A stretch of 64,000 nucleotides of DNA from Fistulifera solaris (Eukaryota; Bacillariophyta; Bacillariophyceae; Naviculales; Stauroneidaceae): contig AP026162.1 of the NCBI GenBank assembly GCA_030295235.1, positions 1,426,001 to 1,490,000 of the forward strand, given 5' to 3'. Shown one piece after another: positions 20,801-31,421 of the stretch (position 1 is the stretch's first letter; every line of letters begins with the position of its first letter). The notes under the pieces are model-generated. The model was not told the origin of the DNA and ran no database searches. It saw nothing but the letters and a program-made list of their open reading frames with translations. Made by a program: the position numbers and the translations under genes.

Positions 20801-22499
20801 AAGGTCGGCGACTGCTGTATCTTGTTCCTGTTGCAACAATTTGCGCCGATCTGCAATGTTTTTCAACATGGCTTCCAACAGGAAAATTCTTTCCTCCAAA
20901 CGCAAAGCGTCTACTTCAGATTCTAGCAACCCGACAGTTGACGCATCCTCATTTGTGTGCGCCACGCTCTGTGATCTTCCTGATGGTGAACCAACTTCGC
21001 TAGCTATTTCTGGTATGCTGATTTTCTCAGGTATATTTGAATCGGACGCGTGAACAGCCTTTTCTTCGACGACGGCGTCATCTTGAACCTCTGCCATCGA
21101 TTTCGAGTTAGAAAGATTTTCTTGCGTCAAAATAGAAGATCTGGTATCAGATTCGTCAATCTGTCGTTGAGTTTGTCCCGACATTGTTACTTTCTTTAGA
21201 TCATCGATCAAAGCCTGTACGACTTGCGCGTACCTTGGATGCCCATCAATGATGCACGCTGCAATTTCGCCTGGTTGCGCCTCAAGAAATTTGGTGAAGG
21301 ATGGTGCTTTGCGATAAAGTACAAAAGGGATCTCTTTCTTCACACAATCTCTCAGTATAGGAATTACAGGGTTCTTGGCGACTCGCTGTGGCCTTAAAGC
21401 TAACACGAGGCGAGGCCGGCCCTGTGTCACCAACTCACGAACTTTGTCAATACCAACTACCAGTGCGGACTGGCTATCACCACTGCTGTCATGATTGGCG
21501 TTTGCAGATAGAGGTGTAGGACCTAGGGCGTGTATCGTTTTTATTATCGTTGGTAGCGCCGGTGGTGTAACAGCTCGGGTTCGTAGAACGTCAGCCAAGA
21601 CAATATTCTGGATGCCCTCAAGTTTATATGTATCAGCTTTTCTGACTTTTTTTCAAGCAAATGACTAAAACTCGGGATGCATTTTTCTTTCCGAGTTTGT
21701 CCAAGTTCTCTTCCACAAAAGGGTTGAAAACGTTGGGGGGAGCACTCACCAGGGGCACAGTGTGAGAACGGCACAGAGTTTCAATATGCGCAAGGAGAAA
21801 CGATTGCTCGCTTTTACTGCCTGTACTTTTACGGCAAACAACCAATTCCGTATCGATTAGTATTAGCCGTAGCCAGTCATCCATCGCATCACTATCACGA
21901 TCATCGAAACAAACCAGCTGATACTCGGGAGCTTCTTCCGCCAAGTACTTTTTGAGCAGCGCTACCCAGAGCGGGTGAACATTAGCTGGGGTTACTTCTT
22001 CATAATTCCTTTGCACAGCTTGGGCTGTCTTGTTTGCGTTCTGCAGCGCGGGAATCTTCTGCGGCGTCTTATTTACTTTCACGCCCGGGGAAGCTTTCTG
22101 CGACATCTGCTTTTTCTCACCTTTTGACAGCTTCTTTCCTTTCTTACTGGGGGTAAGTTTCTGTGGCGTCTGGTTTATTTTCTTCTGCGATGGGGATTTC
22201 AGCGGCTGTTTATTTCCTTTCTTACTTGGAGGAACTTTCTGCGGCGTCTGGCGTGCTTTCTTACTTTGGGAAATCTGCAGTGTCTGGCTTGCTTTCTTAC
22301 TTGGAGGAGGTTTTTGCGGAGTCTGGTTTGCTTTCTTTTGTGGGGGAACTTTCAGCGGCGAGTCGACCGTCAAATCAACAACATCACCAGTTTTCTCGCG
22401 GTCCACTTCTGCTCGTTTCCTCTTCTTACTATTCGTATTTCCGCTTGCTGTCATATCGACAATGTTCTTTGCTTTATTGTTTGTGGCATCGTTATTCAT
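17884..22499 (-). CDS. Very large nuclear protein with zf-C3H1 zinc finger and C-terminal leucine-rich repeats
   Basis: I join four blocks into one gene. 22499-21633 is a Lys/Pro-rich N terminus with many copies of a TPQK-PPSKK motif. 21598-20744 holds a conserved alpha/beta region and a coiled coil. 20741-18246 contains CPYEISGECQDEYCAYQHL, the four-ligand zf-C3H1 signature of ZFC3H1/Red1 proteins. 18177-17884 continues leucine-rich repeats (LDLSENDLEEIP, MSLFSAEDNKLRELP) after a 68-nt intron. Neither the second nor the third block begins with ATG. Each junction lies at a homopolymer: T7 at 21647-21653 (one base too many) and A5 at 20748-20752 (one too few). The coil reads through both if these are length errors. 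ZFC3H1-type proteins act in nuclear RNA surveillance with the exosome (family knowledge). The LRR tail is unusual. The total is about 1,550 residues. Confidence 0.7.
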
Positions 22500-22728
22500 C
22501 TTGATATCCTTTTTATGAATCACGACCACATTTGCATCTACCACATGATGAGTTATAGTCTAATAGTGCGATGTGAATGTGAATGCAAATAATAAGAGCG
22601 GGACGAACGACGAGTAGAGATTTACATAGTAAAGTAGTACCGGGTACTGTCGCCTCCTACATTTGAGCCCACAGTTTTTAAAAATTTTAAAGCTAAGGTG
22701 TTAACACATCAGCCCTTGGCCATTGTCT
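22500..22728. other. Short intergenic region
   Basis: It lies between the zf-C3H1 gene start and the 3' end of the monooxygenase gene. It includes an AT-rich stretch (ACAGTTTTTAAAAATTTTAAAG) near 22670-22690 that may belong to the monooxygenase 3' end. No gene is seen. Confidence 0.3.
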
Positions 22729-24795
22729 CTACACTTGTTCATCTATTCTAAGCAATGACTTGGTGAGACGCTCTAGATCAGCGCCATCTTCATTATTCCG
22801 TAAAATACAGGCCACGTGCCCATCGGGGCGGATGACAATTGAATATGGCTTTCTTCCGTCTTCAAGAAATGAAAACGGCGATGTCCGCCTAGCCCTGGCT
22901 TCACGCACAATCAATTTTCCTGAGCTAGCAACTGCCTTTTCATCGTCAACCAAGTGTACAATTTCAATAGGTAGTTGAACTGCCTCGCCAAGTCGTTCGG
23001 CAATTTGATCAGCCAATCCCCAATTTCGATTATCCATCCCAACTGTCAGCAGCACACAGCAAGGATGCTCAGTGCGCTTTAACTGCGCTGGAAGATCGGT
23101 CGAACTCAACAATTTCTCAGAGGCAGCGTCTACAAATTGTAATCCATCGTACTTTTCCTTCCCGGAAATCGCTTCGAGTAAAACGTGGGGAAGTAGATAT
23201 CCTTCCTGCAGTCTTGGAGAGCTCGCCCACGAATCCGTGTGCTGCCTCGTACGTTTGTCGCTCGTCTCGGAATAACCAAAGCCGATCTCAAAACTAGGAA
23301 ACAGAAGCGGAAGACCGGCCCCCGATTTTAGCGTTTTTCTCAGTGAGGATACAATATGCCGAGTATACGGCGACTCGAACCGCAACCCAGAAAGCGGAAG
23401 CATCACCATCTTTAAACAAGATAGAAACATAGACCGCTTTGTAGCTCTAGACATTGGCATGTAATCCATCATGCGAAGAGTCAATTTAGCGTGATCTTCG
23501 TCCAAGTAGAATGATCGAATGACTTTCACAAGACGTTTGTAGTTTCGAATAGAAAGGGCAGCATTTTGTTTTGCAATAGGCTGGCGCTCATCATGATACG
23601 ATTTCAGAAGATTTCTTATGACCCCAGAATTACTCATCTGCCGGTTGTGAAACGCGTGAGCGATTTTCCAAGCCAGATTGTGCGCATCCTGTAGACCCGT
23701 ATTCATCCCAAACCCTCCAGCAGGAGGAAATACATGTGCAGCATCACCAACCAGGGCCATACCATCTTCTGTATAGTAACGATCGGCGACTTGCGCACTC
23801 ATAACCCAAGAGTTTGACGATACGATCTCCCATTCCTTCACTTTTTCACCAAAGATGGCTTGAATGGTTTTGTCGAGTCGACCGTTCGAGTAGTCTTCTT
23901 GAAACGATTGATAAGGATGAAAGTACGGAATCTGGATAATATACTCTCCCACCGAGTGACACACAACCATAGATAAGGCTTCTGGTGAAAAAGTGGAGTA
24001 CAACATGGCATGATTCCCATTCTCATGGAGGCGAGCGGCGTCCTCCGGCGGTAGACGAACATGCACATTCACTAGGTGCTGTAGAGCTTCATCACCCCGG
24101 AAATCAATACCCTTAGTGCGTCGTATTTTGGAGGCAGAGCCATCGGCTGCGACAAGGAGATCGGTTGATATTCTTTGTCCGTCCGACGTCTCAACAATAT
24201 GGCGGGTGTCACCCGACGATGTAATCTTTTCAACTGCAGTTCCGTAAAGCAATGTCGACTCGGGGTGTAAACAAGCATGATCGTACAGTATTTTTCCAAA
24301 GGTATGCTGAGCCAGATGCCCAACCGAGCAGACTGAAACGTCTGCATTGCGCGTGAAACGTTTGACGTCGTCGCGTAGGACACCGTTGGCGTCACAGTTT
24401 GCTTGTAAAGGTCTGTCTAAAGGATGAATGACCTCAGCCAGCGGCGTTGTTTGCGACATATCGGTAACAAATCGAAATGATTTCCATTGATCAACTGGGG
24501 GCATTTCAAGGAGCACGCGCTTGTACGCGCTGGGCAGGCAATGTTTGAGGATCTCCATGGTTCGAGTATTGAGGAAGTGTGCCTGAGGATGCCGGAAACG
24601 TGTTTCAACACATTGTGCCTCAAAAACGAAATTGGGAACCTTGTAGTTGCAGGATAATAAATTTGAGAGCATTAAACCCGACGGACCTCCACCGACAATA
24701 ACAACTGGGCTGTGCGAGTCGCATGGCGGAAAAGAGGAAAAGCAATGCGTGGCCTTTCGCGTTCGACGCACCCGAAATATTCCGCGAGACAACAT
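22729..24795 (-). CDS. FAD-dependent aromatic-ring monooxygenase (PheA/TfdB family), probably mitochondrial
   Basis: A 688-residue intron-free flavoprotein hydroxylase. The N terminus (MLSRGIFRVRRTRKATHCF) is Arg-rich, without acidic residues, like a mitochondrial presequence. The FAD Rossmann motif is VVIVGGGPSGLMLSNLL. The second FAD contact is LVAADGSASKIRRTKGI, with the DG motif. The third is GDAAHVFPPAGGFGMNTGLQDAHNLAWK. The C-terminal 150 residues form the thioredoxin-like domain of phenol hydroxylases, with VRPDGHVACILRNNED near the end (RPDG-HVA). The substrate is unknown. The family hydroxylates phenols and related rings using NAD(P)H and oxygen. Confidence 0.88.
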   Translation of the reverse strand: MLSRGIFRVRRTRKATHCFSSFPPCDSHSPVVIVGGGPSGLMLSNLLSCNYKVPNFVFEAQCVETRFRHPQAHFLNTRTMEILKHCLPSAYKRVLLEMPPVDQWKSFRFVTDMSQTTPLAEVIHPLDRPLQANCDANGVLRDDVKRFTRNADVSVCSVGHLAQHTFGKILYDHACLHPESTLLYGTAVEKITSSGDTRHIVETSDGQRISTDLLVAADGSASKIRRTKGIDFRGDEALQHLVNVHVRLPPEDAARLHENGNHAMLYSTFSPEALSMVVCHSVGEYIIQIPYFHPYQSFQEDYSNGRLDKTIQAIFGEKVKEWEIVSSNSWVMSAQVADRYYTEDGMALVGDAAHVFPPAGGFGMNTGLQDAHNLAWKIAHAFHNRQMSNSGVIRNLLKSYHDERQPIAKQNAALSIRNYKRLVKVIRSFYLDEDHAKLTLRMMDYMPMSRATKRSMFLSCLKMVMLPLSGLRFESPYTRHIVSSLRKTLKSGAGLPLLFPSFEIGFGYSETSDKRTRQHTDSWASSPRLQEGYLLPHVLLEAISGKEKYDGLQFVDAASEKLLSSTDLPAQLKRTEHPCCVLLTVGMDNRNWGLADQIAERLGEAVQLPIEIVHLVDDEKAVASSGKLIVREARARRTSPFSFLEDGRKPYSIVIRPDGHVACILRNNEDGADLERLTKSLLRIDEQV

Positions 24796-25678
24796 AATGC
24801 CTCCGTGAGCGCCTAGAAGACGGCTATATCATGGAACCTTAAATTGTCAATGAAAAAAGCTAGAATAGCGTCAAGTTAGATCCATTTGAATAGATAGACC
24901 TGTCATTTTCATTTTTTTGTCGACGATCCTACATTCTCATTCTGTCGGACCACGTGTCATGTCGTTTCGGTTCCGCGTGGGGACCGCCGAGTACTCTAAT
25001 ACATCAGAATTTCAGTCTGCTTTAAAGAAGGGCAACGTATCGACTATGGTCCAGAGTGTGAAATCTACTTATTCACGACTGGGATTCAGTCATGAATCAA
25101 TAGTCTTTCGAGCGACTTCGCCGCCTACAATTCATTCGTTCGCCAATTATTATTCTTGAGCTAAATCTGTCGTCCATGCATTTAATAAAATAGTCTTTTA
25201 GCAGCTTGTCAATGTCGAAAAGCCCGCGAAACTGCGAAAAGCCGTTTGCCGTATTTCACTATGGAGCAAAGTGTTGTCCGTTTCTCGCCACGACTGCACT
25301 TCAGTCATGAATCAGTATTTTTTTATAGCGACAATGTTTAGTCTAGTCTAGGCTATCTACAATTCGTTCGTTCGCCAATTTTCTCAACTCTATCTGTCGT
25401 TGTTGCAAGCAAATACTCTTAGTAGCATTTGCATTACACGCCTCGATATTTTTACGTCGAAAACCCTATGATTCACCTGTTCTACATTCACTTTCCGCAT
25501 CATAAGGCGCTTGCCCTAGCACTAGAGCTGACCCAGCAAGGTCTCAGATTAAAAAGTTTATGAGAAAATGAAAAATAGCAATGGAAAAATCAAATTAGGA
25601 TTTAGTATTAGGGTTATTCATGATTGTTTATTAACAGCGCAACGTTTGAGAAATAAACTTAAATCGTAACGTAACGAT
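24796..25678. repeat. Two diverged copies of a dispersed element carrying GACTG/CAGTC
   Basis: Two related segments, about 25038-25240 and 25262-25470, share: GACTG, 5 nt, CAGTCATGAATC (25077-25098 and 25292-25313), then CTACAATTC-TTCGTTCGCCAATT, then TCTGTCGT, a stretch with AGCA and TCGAAAA. A third copy lies at about 56635-56850. The element is about 200 bp, has no coding capacity and no obvious terminal inverted repeats, so a SINE- or MITE-like non-autonomous repeat is possible. The rest of the gap, 25480-25678, is AT-rich and empty. Confidence 0.6.
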
Positions 25679-27896
25679 TTATTTAATGCGTCTGGGTGCC
25701 CTATACCGAAATTCCGTGGGCACATTCATCATCCAAAATTTTGGAAGATTATTGTTCGACTGAAGTTCTGGAATGGCCAGTGCTAGTGACCGACTGAGGT
25801 TAGCCTCCTTCATGGCCTCGATTACCAATCGACTTACAGCACCCGCCTTGCAAGCCTCCTCAAAAACTATGCGTACTTTTAGTTCTCTTTCCGATGACCC
25901 TGGAACAGTATGTTTGGCGAGGCACTTAAGATAAGCGGCGTAGGTATGATGATCGGGAGACGCACCCAAACCATGTACGTTATCTCGTAGCTCCAAGAAA
26001 GTTCGCTGAGCAATGGAATATGCATCATTTGAAGTATCAATTGAATCCATGAAAGCATCCTTAACTTTTTTCGCGGGTCCCACCTCAGAGGAAGGGTAAG
26101 TTGCCGCAACTGTGATGACCGATGTGAAAGGACTAGCTGGGTTCCTCGATGCGCTTATGTCTCCATTCTTGAAACGGGTCAAAAGGGAATCTAATAAGTC
26201 GCGTGCTTCGATGATTCTGTCTGCTTTCTCCGAATCAGAGTACGCCCTTATGACAATCGCGTACGATTGAAAGTCCGGCAAAACGGACTCTCCCAGAAAT
26301 CCACCAGCAAGCTCGTGCTGAAAAGAAAGCATTTGTGAAGCTCTTTGAGCAGCATCCTTATGAAAATTAGCAGACTGTGACCATGCTGAGGAAGAGCAAT
26401 CGATTGTTAGATAAGGAAACAAGCAAATCTCGTTTTGCCGCACAGACATCTTTCTCACCGTTAAGACATGCATTGAACGACGCAACATCAGGGTATATCT
26501 TCTCTTCCAACATTTTCTGCAATATCTCTTCGCAGCGTGGCGCGGCCTCGCGGGTTCTTGTCTTGGACCAGATGTCGAGACAAACGTTGAATCCTAGCAC
26601 TAAAGCTTTGTCATCGTCAGAGATGTCCTTTTCGATATCATCACTCCTTTTCGCTCTCACGAAATCCACCATGTACCACAACACTTGTTCTGCCCGTTCG
26701 GCGGCACGAAGTCTTTTCCTTGGATCGCTTTGCTTCGCAGCCGACCCTTTGAATGCCGCCATGGCTGTAATAAAAGTTCTCAAATCGGGAGACACCGTTT
26801 CTGATTGCATGATTTCTTTCAAGAGCTCCATTGCCCGATCCGGTTGCCTCGCGGCTAAAGCTTTCAAAGTACTAGTGTAGGATATAATATCAGCGGTAGC
26901 GATCTTTCTCTTGTTGTTTGCAGGATTTTTCTCGTCGTATGGTATGCCGTGATCGCGCTCATATGTCATTGCTTGCTCGTTGTGAGTTTGCTGCAGAGAC
27001 CTCAGAATGGACAATGCTCTTTCGCCAGCCTCCGGTGCATTTGTATTCCCCCATGCTGTAATAACGTGGCCGTAGCTTTTGGTGTTCGGCCGCGTGTGCC
27101 AGCCAAGTTCTTGGTGGTATCGATTCATTTCATGTAAAACACCTTCCGCCATGATGGCTGCTTTCGAATGTGACTTCGAAGCTTGTACGAGTCCTACCAG
27201 ATATGTATTATACAAGTCCGCATCAGGTTGACTCAGCGGAGGATCCAGCACCTGTCCACTTCCCAACGTGTATACTTCAGGATTCGCACGAGCTGTCTCA
27301 AAGACCCGCCGATCAATAATCGCCTGTTCTACAGCAAGCTGCATCAACTCTTTCATCCGAAAGAAAGCGACATTTCGTTGATCCGAAATGACACCCCAAC
27401 CAAAAACTACCATTTGAATTAAACGGGAAGGTACAGTAACAACAATTTTTTGTTCTTCTAGTAACCGCCGCTTCTCGACAAACAGGCGATCTAAAATATC
27501 ATGCGCCATTTGAAGTCCCACCAACGAAGATCCTTGTTGCTTGCGACAGCATTCTCTCATCAGATTTTCAAGTATGGTAAAGTGATATGGCTGAATTTGT
27601 TCGGCTTCTAGGAGGCACTCTACACGGCGCTGTAAGCTTTTGCGAGTATCCATCCAAGGCGGAACCGATCTTATTTCCGATGGTGACGACGGGCTCGATA
27701 AGTCGCAAGTGTCGTGAGTTGCCGTCGACGAGAAGTTTCGTAAAGAAATTTGACTCGATGACTGAGAGACATGGCTGCTTGGTTCAATCGCACGAAACAA
27801 TTCAATGTCGGTCCTCGGTAAAGAATTCGACACAATCTGGTTTACCAAACGCAGAGATCGGCGTCTAGCTGTCAGTTGTGTAACACGTCCTAGCAT
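25679..27896 (-). CDS. Pentatricopeptide-repeat-like protein, probably organellar
   Basis: Two exons, 27896-26459 and 26385-25679, with a 73-nt intron give about 715 residues. The intron falls inside a repeat: ...YPDVASFNACLN joins AWSQSAN, restoring a PPR helix pair. Further repeats include RPNTKSYGHVITAWGNTN, DIISYTSTLKALAAR and PDFQSYAIVIRAYSDS, the 35-residue degenerate pattern of PPR RNA-binding proteins. The N terminus (MLGRVTQLTARRRSLRLVNQI) is Arg-rich like a mitochondrial presequence. PPR proteins bind organellar transcripts for processing or translation (family knowledge). The target is unknown. Confidence 0.83.
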
Positions 27897-28380
27897 TCTT
27901 TAACATCCACACACCCGCCAGACACTTGTACAACATCGAATTGGTCGTTTTCATAAATTCCCTGTATTGAAGGTTGCTATGCAAATGCGAAGTCTTCATC
28001 GACCATGTTATTTCTTTGAAGAAAATACGGAGTAATGAATAAGAGCGGGTGCGAGAGCGCGATCGAGAGCGAGACCGTGACGGACGGCGGACGACGGACG
28101 GTTAGTCAACGTCACACTTGCTTGGTCCCACTTGTTCTACTATAGTGATCTTTATTCGCGGGAAAACGCCTTTGAAAAAGACTTATGGCCTCCAGCGAAT
28201 ACATAGTACTTATAAACATATAGCTAAAAATTTAAAAAATTCAAAGTGGGCTTCGGGGGAGTTTTTTCCGGGCCCACGCATTTTTCATTTTCCCCACTTA
28301 TTTATTCTCCATTTCCGGCCATAGCGAAACGTTATTACTCCGTATTTCCCCCACAAGTCCATTTAACTAACAATTACATC
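27897..28380. promoter_or_regulatory. Divergent promoter region with purine/CG simple repeat
   Basis: This region holds promoters for the PPR gene and the globin-like gene. A low-complexity stretch at about 28042-28100 alternates GAGCG and CGGACGG words. No gene is seen. Confidence 0.35.
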
Positions 28381-28920
28381 ATGACATCAACCGATCACTC
28401 TTCGCATCTCTTCGCACGTATCGGAGGACCCAATGCAGTGCGTGATATTGTGGATGAGCTTGACAAGCTCGTATCGAACGACCCGGAACTCATGGAGCTC
28501 TTTGACGGTGTCCGTCTTTCGCTGATAAAAGTTCACCATCACATGATCCTTCGGATGGCTTTTGAGGGAGTAAATCCAGAAGCCGAGAGATCAATTCTTT
28601 TGAATCATAAGCGTCTTTTTCTTGAAAAGGGACTGAATGGAGACCACTTTGATGCACTGTGTTGCCACCTCGTCGATGCCTTGGAGCGGTGTAATGTCGC
28701 CCATGAATTGGTCGAGGAAGCCGCTGAAAATATCAGCAAACTGCGCGACTTGTTTGAAGACGGAGGAACTTCTTGTCAATTCATTCAAGCGGAGGAGGAG
28801 GTCCGAAAAGAGCATAATCTCGAAATCAAGAGTCCTTTGCGGAGTCCCCGGAAAAATCGTAACGTGTCTGTGAGAGGCGCCTTGCGTCATATATTCTCCC
28901 CTTCCGCTCATGCTGCTTAA
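28381..28920 (+). CDS. Truncated haemoglobin-like protein
   Basis: A 179-residue protein whose first 125 residues match the 2-on-2 globin layout. LFARIGGPNAVRDIVDEL forms helices A-B, then NDPELMELFDGVRLSLIKVHHHMILRMAFEG, with the conserved small-residue turn and His-containing helix E. GLNGDHFDALCCHLVDALERCNV is the G-H region with the usual HFD...HLxxAL pattern. The heme-binding proximal His is probably the H of DHFDAL or a neighbour (not verifiable by eye). A C-terminal 45-residue tail is basic (KSPLRSPRKNRNVSVRGALRH). Truncated globins bind O2 or NO (family knowledge). There is no intron, and the ATG at 28381 is the first in frame with good homology. Confidence 0.82.
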   Translation: MTSTDHSSHLFARIGGPNAVRDIVDELDKLVSNDPELMELFDGVRLSLIKVHHHMILRMAFEGVNPEAERSILLNHKRLFLEKGLNGDHFDALCCHLVDALERCNVAHELVEEAAENISKLRDLFEDGGTSCQFIQAEEEVRKEHNLEIKSPLRSPRKNRNVSVRGALRHIFSPSAHAA

Positions 28921-29134
28921 ACGATTTAGATATAGACGATGTAGAATGATGCGTAACTTAACCTAGACTTTTAATTTACCATATCTAGTTGCGTGTCGTT
29001 ATTTTCAGTCTGAGTCGCTATGGGACCTTCAAGTGTACTTTACAGCGGACAAGCAGGAAACAGATTTGAAAAAAAGAAAACTGCCCGCAAGACCATTCAA
29101 CACCATAACATCCAATGATCTTCTTATAAGAACG

Positions 29135-29953
29135 ATGGCGCATTATTTATATACAAATAACGACGTACCTTCAAGCTCTGAAATAATATGTTTTTGTTGA
29201 TTGAGAATCCGCACAAGGGGAATAATCTCGGTTCCATCATTCGCTGTGCCTGTGCATTCGGAATACAAATCGTTGTGGCCGTCGGATACGAGCAATATTC
29301 TGCGGAAGGTAAGCGCGCACGATTCTTTGACAGTCCTATTGCAAACGATACTCAACTCCTTAAATCTTGAAGGGTCTCACGGTGCGTCCAAGAACGTGGA
29401 TGTGGTTGCTTTTCCTACATCGCAACAAGCCGCAGAATACATAAGGACGGAGCTTTGCTGCACGGAAATTATTGGTTTGTTAGGATCCATTGAGAACGGC
29501 TACAGCACTTTGAATCTCGGAATCGATGAAAAATCGAACAATCTAAGAGCGCAGAAGGATATTACGACAGAGGATTTGAATCTACTGACAAGCGAATCAT
29601 GCCCAGTCCACGAGTTTAAGGCGAACCCAAACTGCTGTCTCGCCGTGCATCGGAAGTTTGGTCTTCCCCTTGATTTAGCTCAGCACTGCTCTCGGTTTGT
29701 GCATGTTCCTGTTCTATCTGGAATACTGGACTCTCCAGCTTGTATGTCGATTGTTTTGCATGAGTTTACGGAACAGTTTGAGTACACGGAGCAAGGTTTT
29801 CGAGGCCAGAAATTCGCAGTTGTTCGACCTAATCTGGAAACTATGAAAGCAAAGAGAAGTCAAGAACGCCTGAACAAAAAGTTGCTGCACCATAAGGAAT
29901 GTGACGAGATTGATCATTACGGACAAGTGTTCGAAGAAATGGGTGATTATTAG
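29135..29953 (+). CDS. SpoU/TrmH-family RNA 2'-O-methyltransferase
   Basis: Two exons: one ending at 29308 and one from 29373 to 29953, with a 64-nt GT-AG intron. Motif 1 is LLIENPHKGNNLGSIIRCACAFG, with the N-x-G-xxxR signature for methyltransfer. The C-terminal knot region is FGLPLDLAQHCSRFVHVPVLSG followed by ILDSPACMSIVLHEF. This last motif lacks the usual SLNVSVA asparagine, so either the enzyme is divergent or SAM binding differs. Family members methylate ribose 2'-OH of tRNA or rRNA. The start is ambiguous. The ATG at 29188 is in frame with motif 1. The ATG at 29135 gives an upstream N terminus (MAHYLYTNNDVPSSSEIICF) that would join if the T5 near 29190-29194 were one base longer. Confidence 0.75.
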
Positions 29954-30550
29954 TGACCATCACACACTCTATGGAGCGCAGCGTCTACCTTAGATTGCTC
30001 AGTTGCGTAACCTGCTTTAGCATGAAGGCATTATGAAATCGTTGGCAAACTCAGATGACGAATCATTGCCTTATGAGTATCACACCTGATAAAGGGTTAC
30101 AAAGGAACGAGAGGATGAGACATTCGAGACGTGCTCATCACCCTTTGGGCATCTTTGGGTTCAGTGCGAATGCTAGGCTAAGTTATTGAACTTTACAGAG
30201 ATAATAGACAACTACAAGGTACCGGTACCGGTACCTTATATTAATAGGTTTACGTCGTGAACTTAAAATGTACAGTAGCGCCTTTTTTCGCAAGGAGAAA
30301 ATAAATTTATTTTCTCCTTGCCTTTTCGTGGTGATTATAAGATCAGAGATAACGTCATTTACGGACAAATGACGGACAATGCAGGTACCGTATAATGGTA
30401 CCGTAGAAAATCGCGTCATCGCATTCCCTTTTCGGTGCTTGTTTCTTCTTTTTCATTACTGAGTATTTGTGAATGCTCTTTTAAAAGAAAGAGGCTTTCA
30501 TAAAAGCAATAACCACAAATCAATCTCCTTGTGTGTCAAAGTATATCGAA
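29954..30550. other. Intergenic region with two perfect palindromes
   Basis: 30216-30237 is a 22-bp perfect palindrome made of three overlapping GGTACC sites. 30290-30321 is a 32-bp perfect palindrome (arm GCAAGGAGAAAATAAA). A further GGTACCGTATAATGGTACCG pair lies at about 30384-30403. No gene is recognised. The region lies between the SpoU gene and the CMC1 gene, which are in tandem. Confidence 0.6.
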
Positions 30551-30877
30551 ATGTCGTCATCATCATCCGAGGCAGACACTGCGGGCCGTCTGAAGGACTT
30601 GGGCCGTGAATCACGACTGTCATTCCGAAACATTGCCGAACATCAACTTCGACGTGAGCTGAAAGAAAAGGCTCTCGAAATTTGCGATCCAGTGATTAAG
30701 TCATTTGCCGAGTGTTCACAAGAAAAAGGTCTCTGGGTCATCTTTTCGTGCAAAGAGCAATTTAAAGAAGTGAACGAATGTCTGAATCAATACAATGGAG
30801 AAGAAGCATGGCAGAAATATAAAGCGGAACACCAAGATGAAATCGAAAGCAGAGCTGTCGGAAAAAAGAGAATGTGA
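30551..30877 (+). CDS. CMC1: CMC1-like twin CX9C mitochondrial protein
   Basis: A 108-residue protein from the ATG at 30551. An upstream in-frame extension starts with a non-ATG codon. The CHCH fold shows two perfect CX9C motifs, CDPVIKSFAEC and CKEQFKEVNEC, separated by SQEKGLWVIFS. This is the hallmark of intermembrane-space proteins oxidised by Mia40. CMC1 helps copper delivery to and assembly of cytochrome c oxidase (family knowledge). The N-terminal helix (LSFRNIAEHQLRRELKEKALEI) and charged C terminus fit the CMC1 group in length and pattern. Confidence 0.85.
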   Translation: MSSSSSEADTAGRLKDLGRESRLSFRNIAEHQLRRELKEKALEICDPVIKSFAECSQEKGLWVIFSCKEQFKEVNECLNQYNGEEAWQKYKAEHQDEIESRAVGKKRM

Positions 30878-31421
30878 GGGGCTGGAAACGAATAGCGGGG
30901 AATGGTGGTTGATTTCAAGGCATACAATCCTAATTTTTCATCAAATGAATTCTTCCATTTGCCCTTCTGTTACTGTCGCTTGCGCCTTTTTTTAAATCGA
31001 AACTTTTTGAAGAATAAGATACAGCTAAAGGATAGGATGCTCAAAACTTCCGTGCGCTTGTCAATGCAGAACTATTGCGTCGAAAAAATTTCCGCCATTT
31101 GTAGCCAGTAGAACTTTGGATCGTTTTTGCTCCAGCATTTCCCGTTTCATTCCGTTCAATCGATCGAAACTACGAGAACGCTTGAATATGTCTTTCGTTT
31201 TTCAAATTTTGAAATATACTTCTTAGCTGCCTAGACTACCTTATCACAAATCATCGACACATAGCTAAAGTGGTCGACGATAATCGTACCGGTATTCGAT
31301 TTCGACTTTTCGGATTTTGCTGTTTTGTATTGCGACCAAAATGAAAGGTCATAATAACAGGTGCAGATTGCAAAGCTGTTTATTTCAAACTGCTGTTGCG
31401 TTTTGATAGTTGAAAACGAAA
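30878..31421. other. Intergenic region, AT-rich, nothing recognised
   Basis: It lies between the tandem CMC1 and WDR82 genes. No gene or repeat is supported. A run of T7 with AAATCGAAAC near 30988-31000 may be part of the CMC1 3' end. Confidence 0.3.

Noticed and set aside
22030-22518. 162-codon Phe/Gly-rich plus-strand frame
   Set aside because: It is the antisense of the Lys/Pro repeat region of the zf-C3H1 gene; the low complexity comes from that repeat.
24917-25159. An 80-codon open frame in the gap after the monooxygenase gene
   Set aside because: It overlaps the dispersed repeat, has no family resemblance, and similar text recurs noncoding at 25262 and 56635.
29714-29926. Minus-strand frame opposite the SpoU gene
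   Set aside because: The plus strand encodes the knot domain; the minus frame has no homology.
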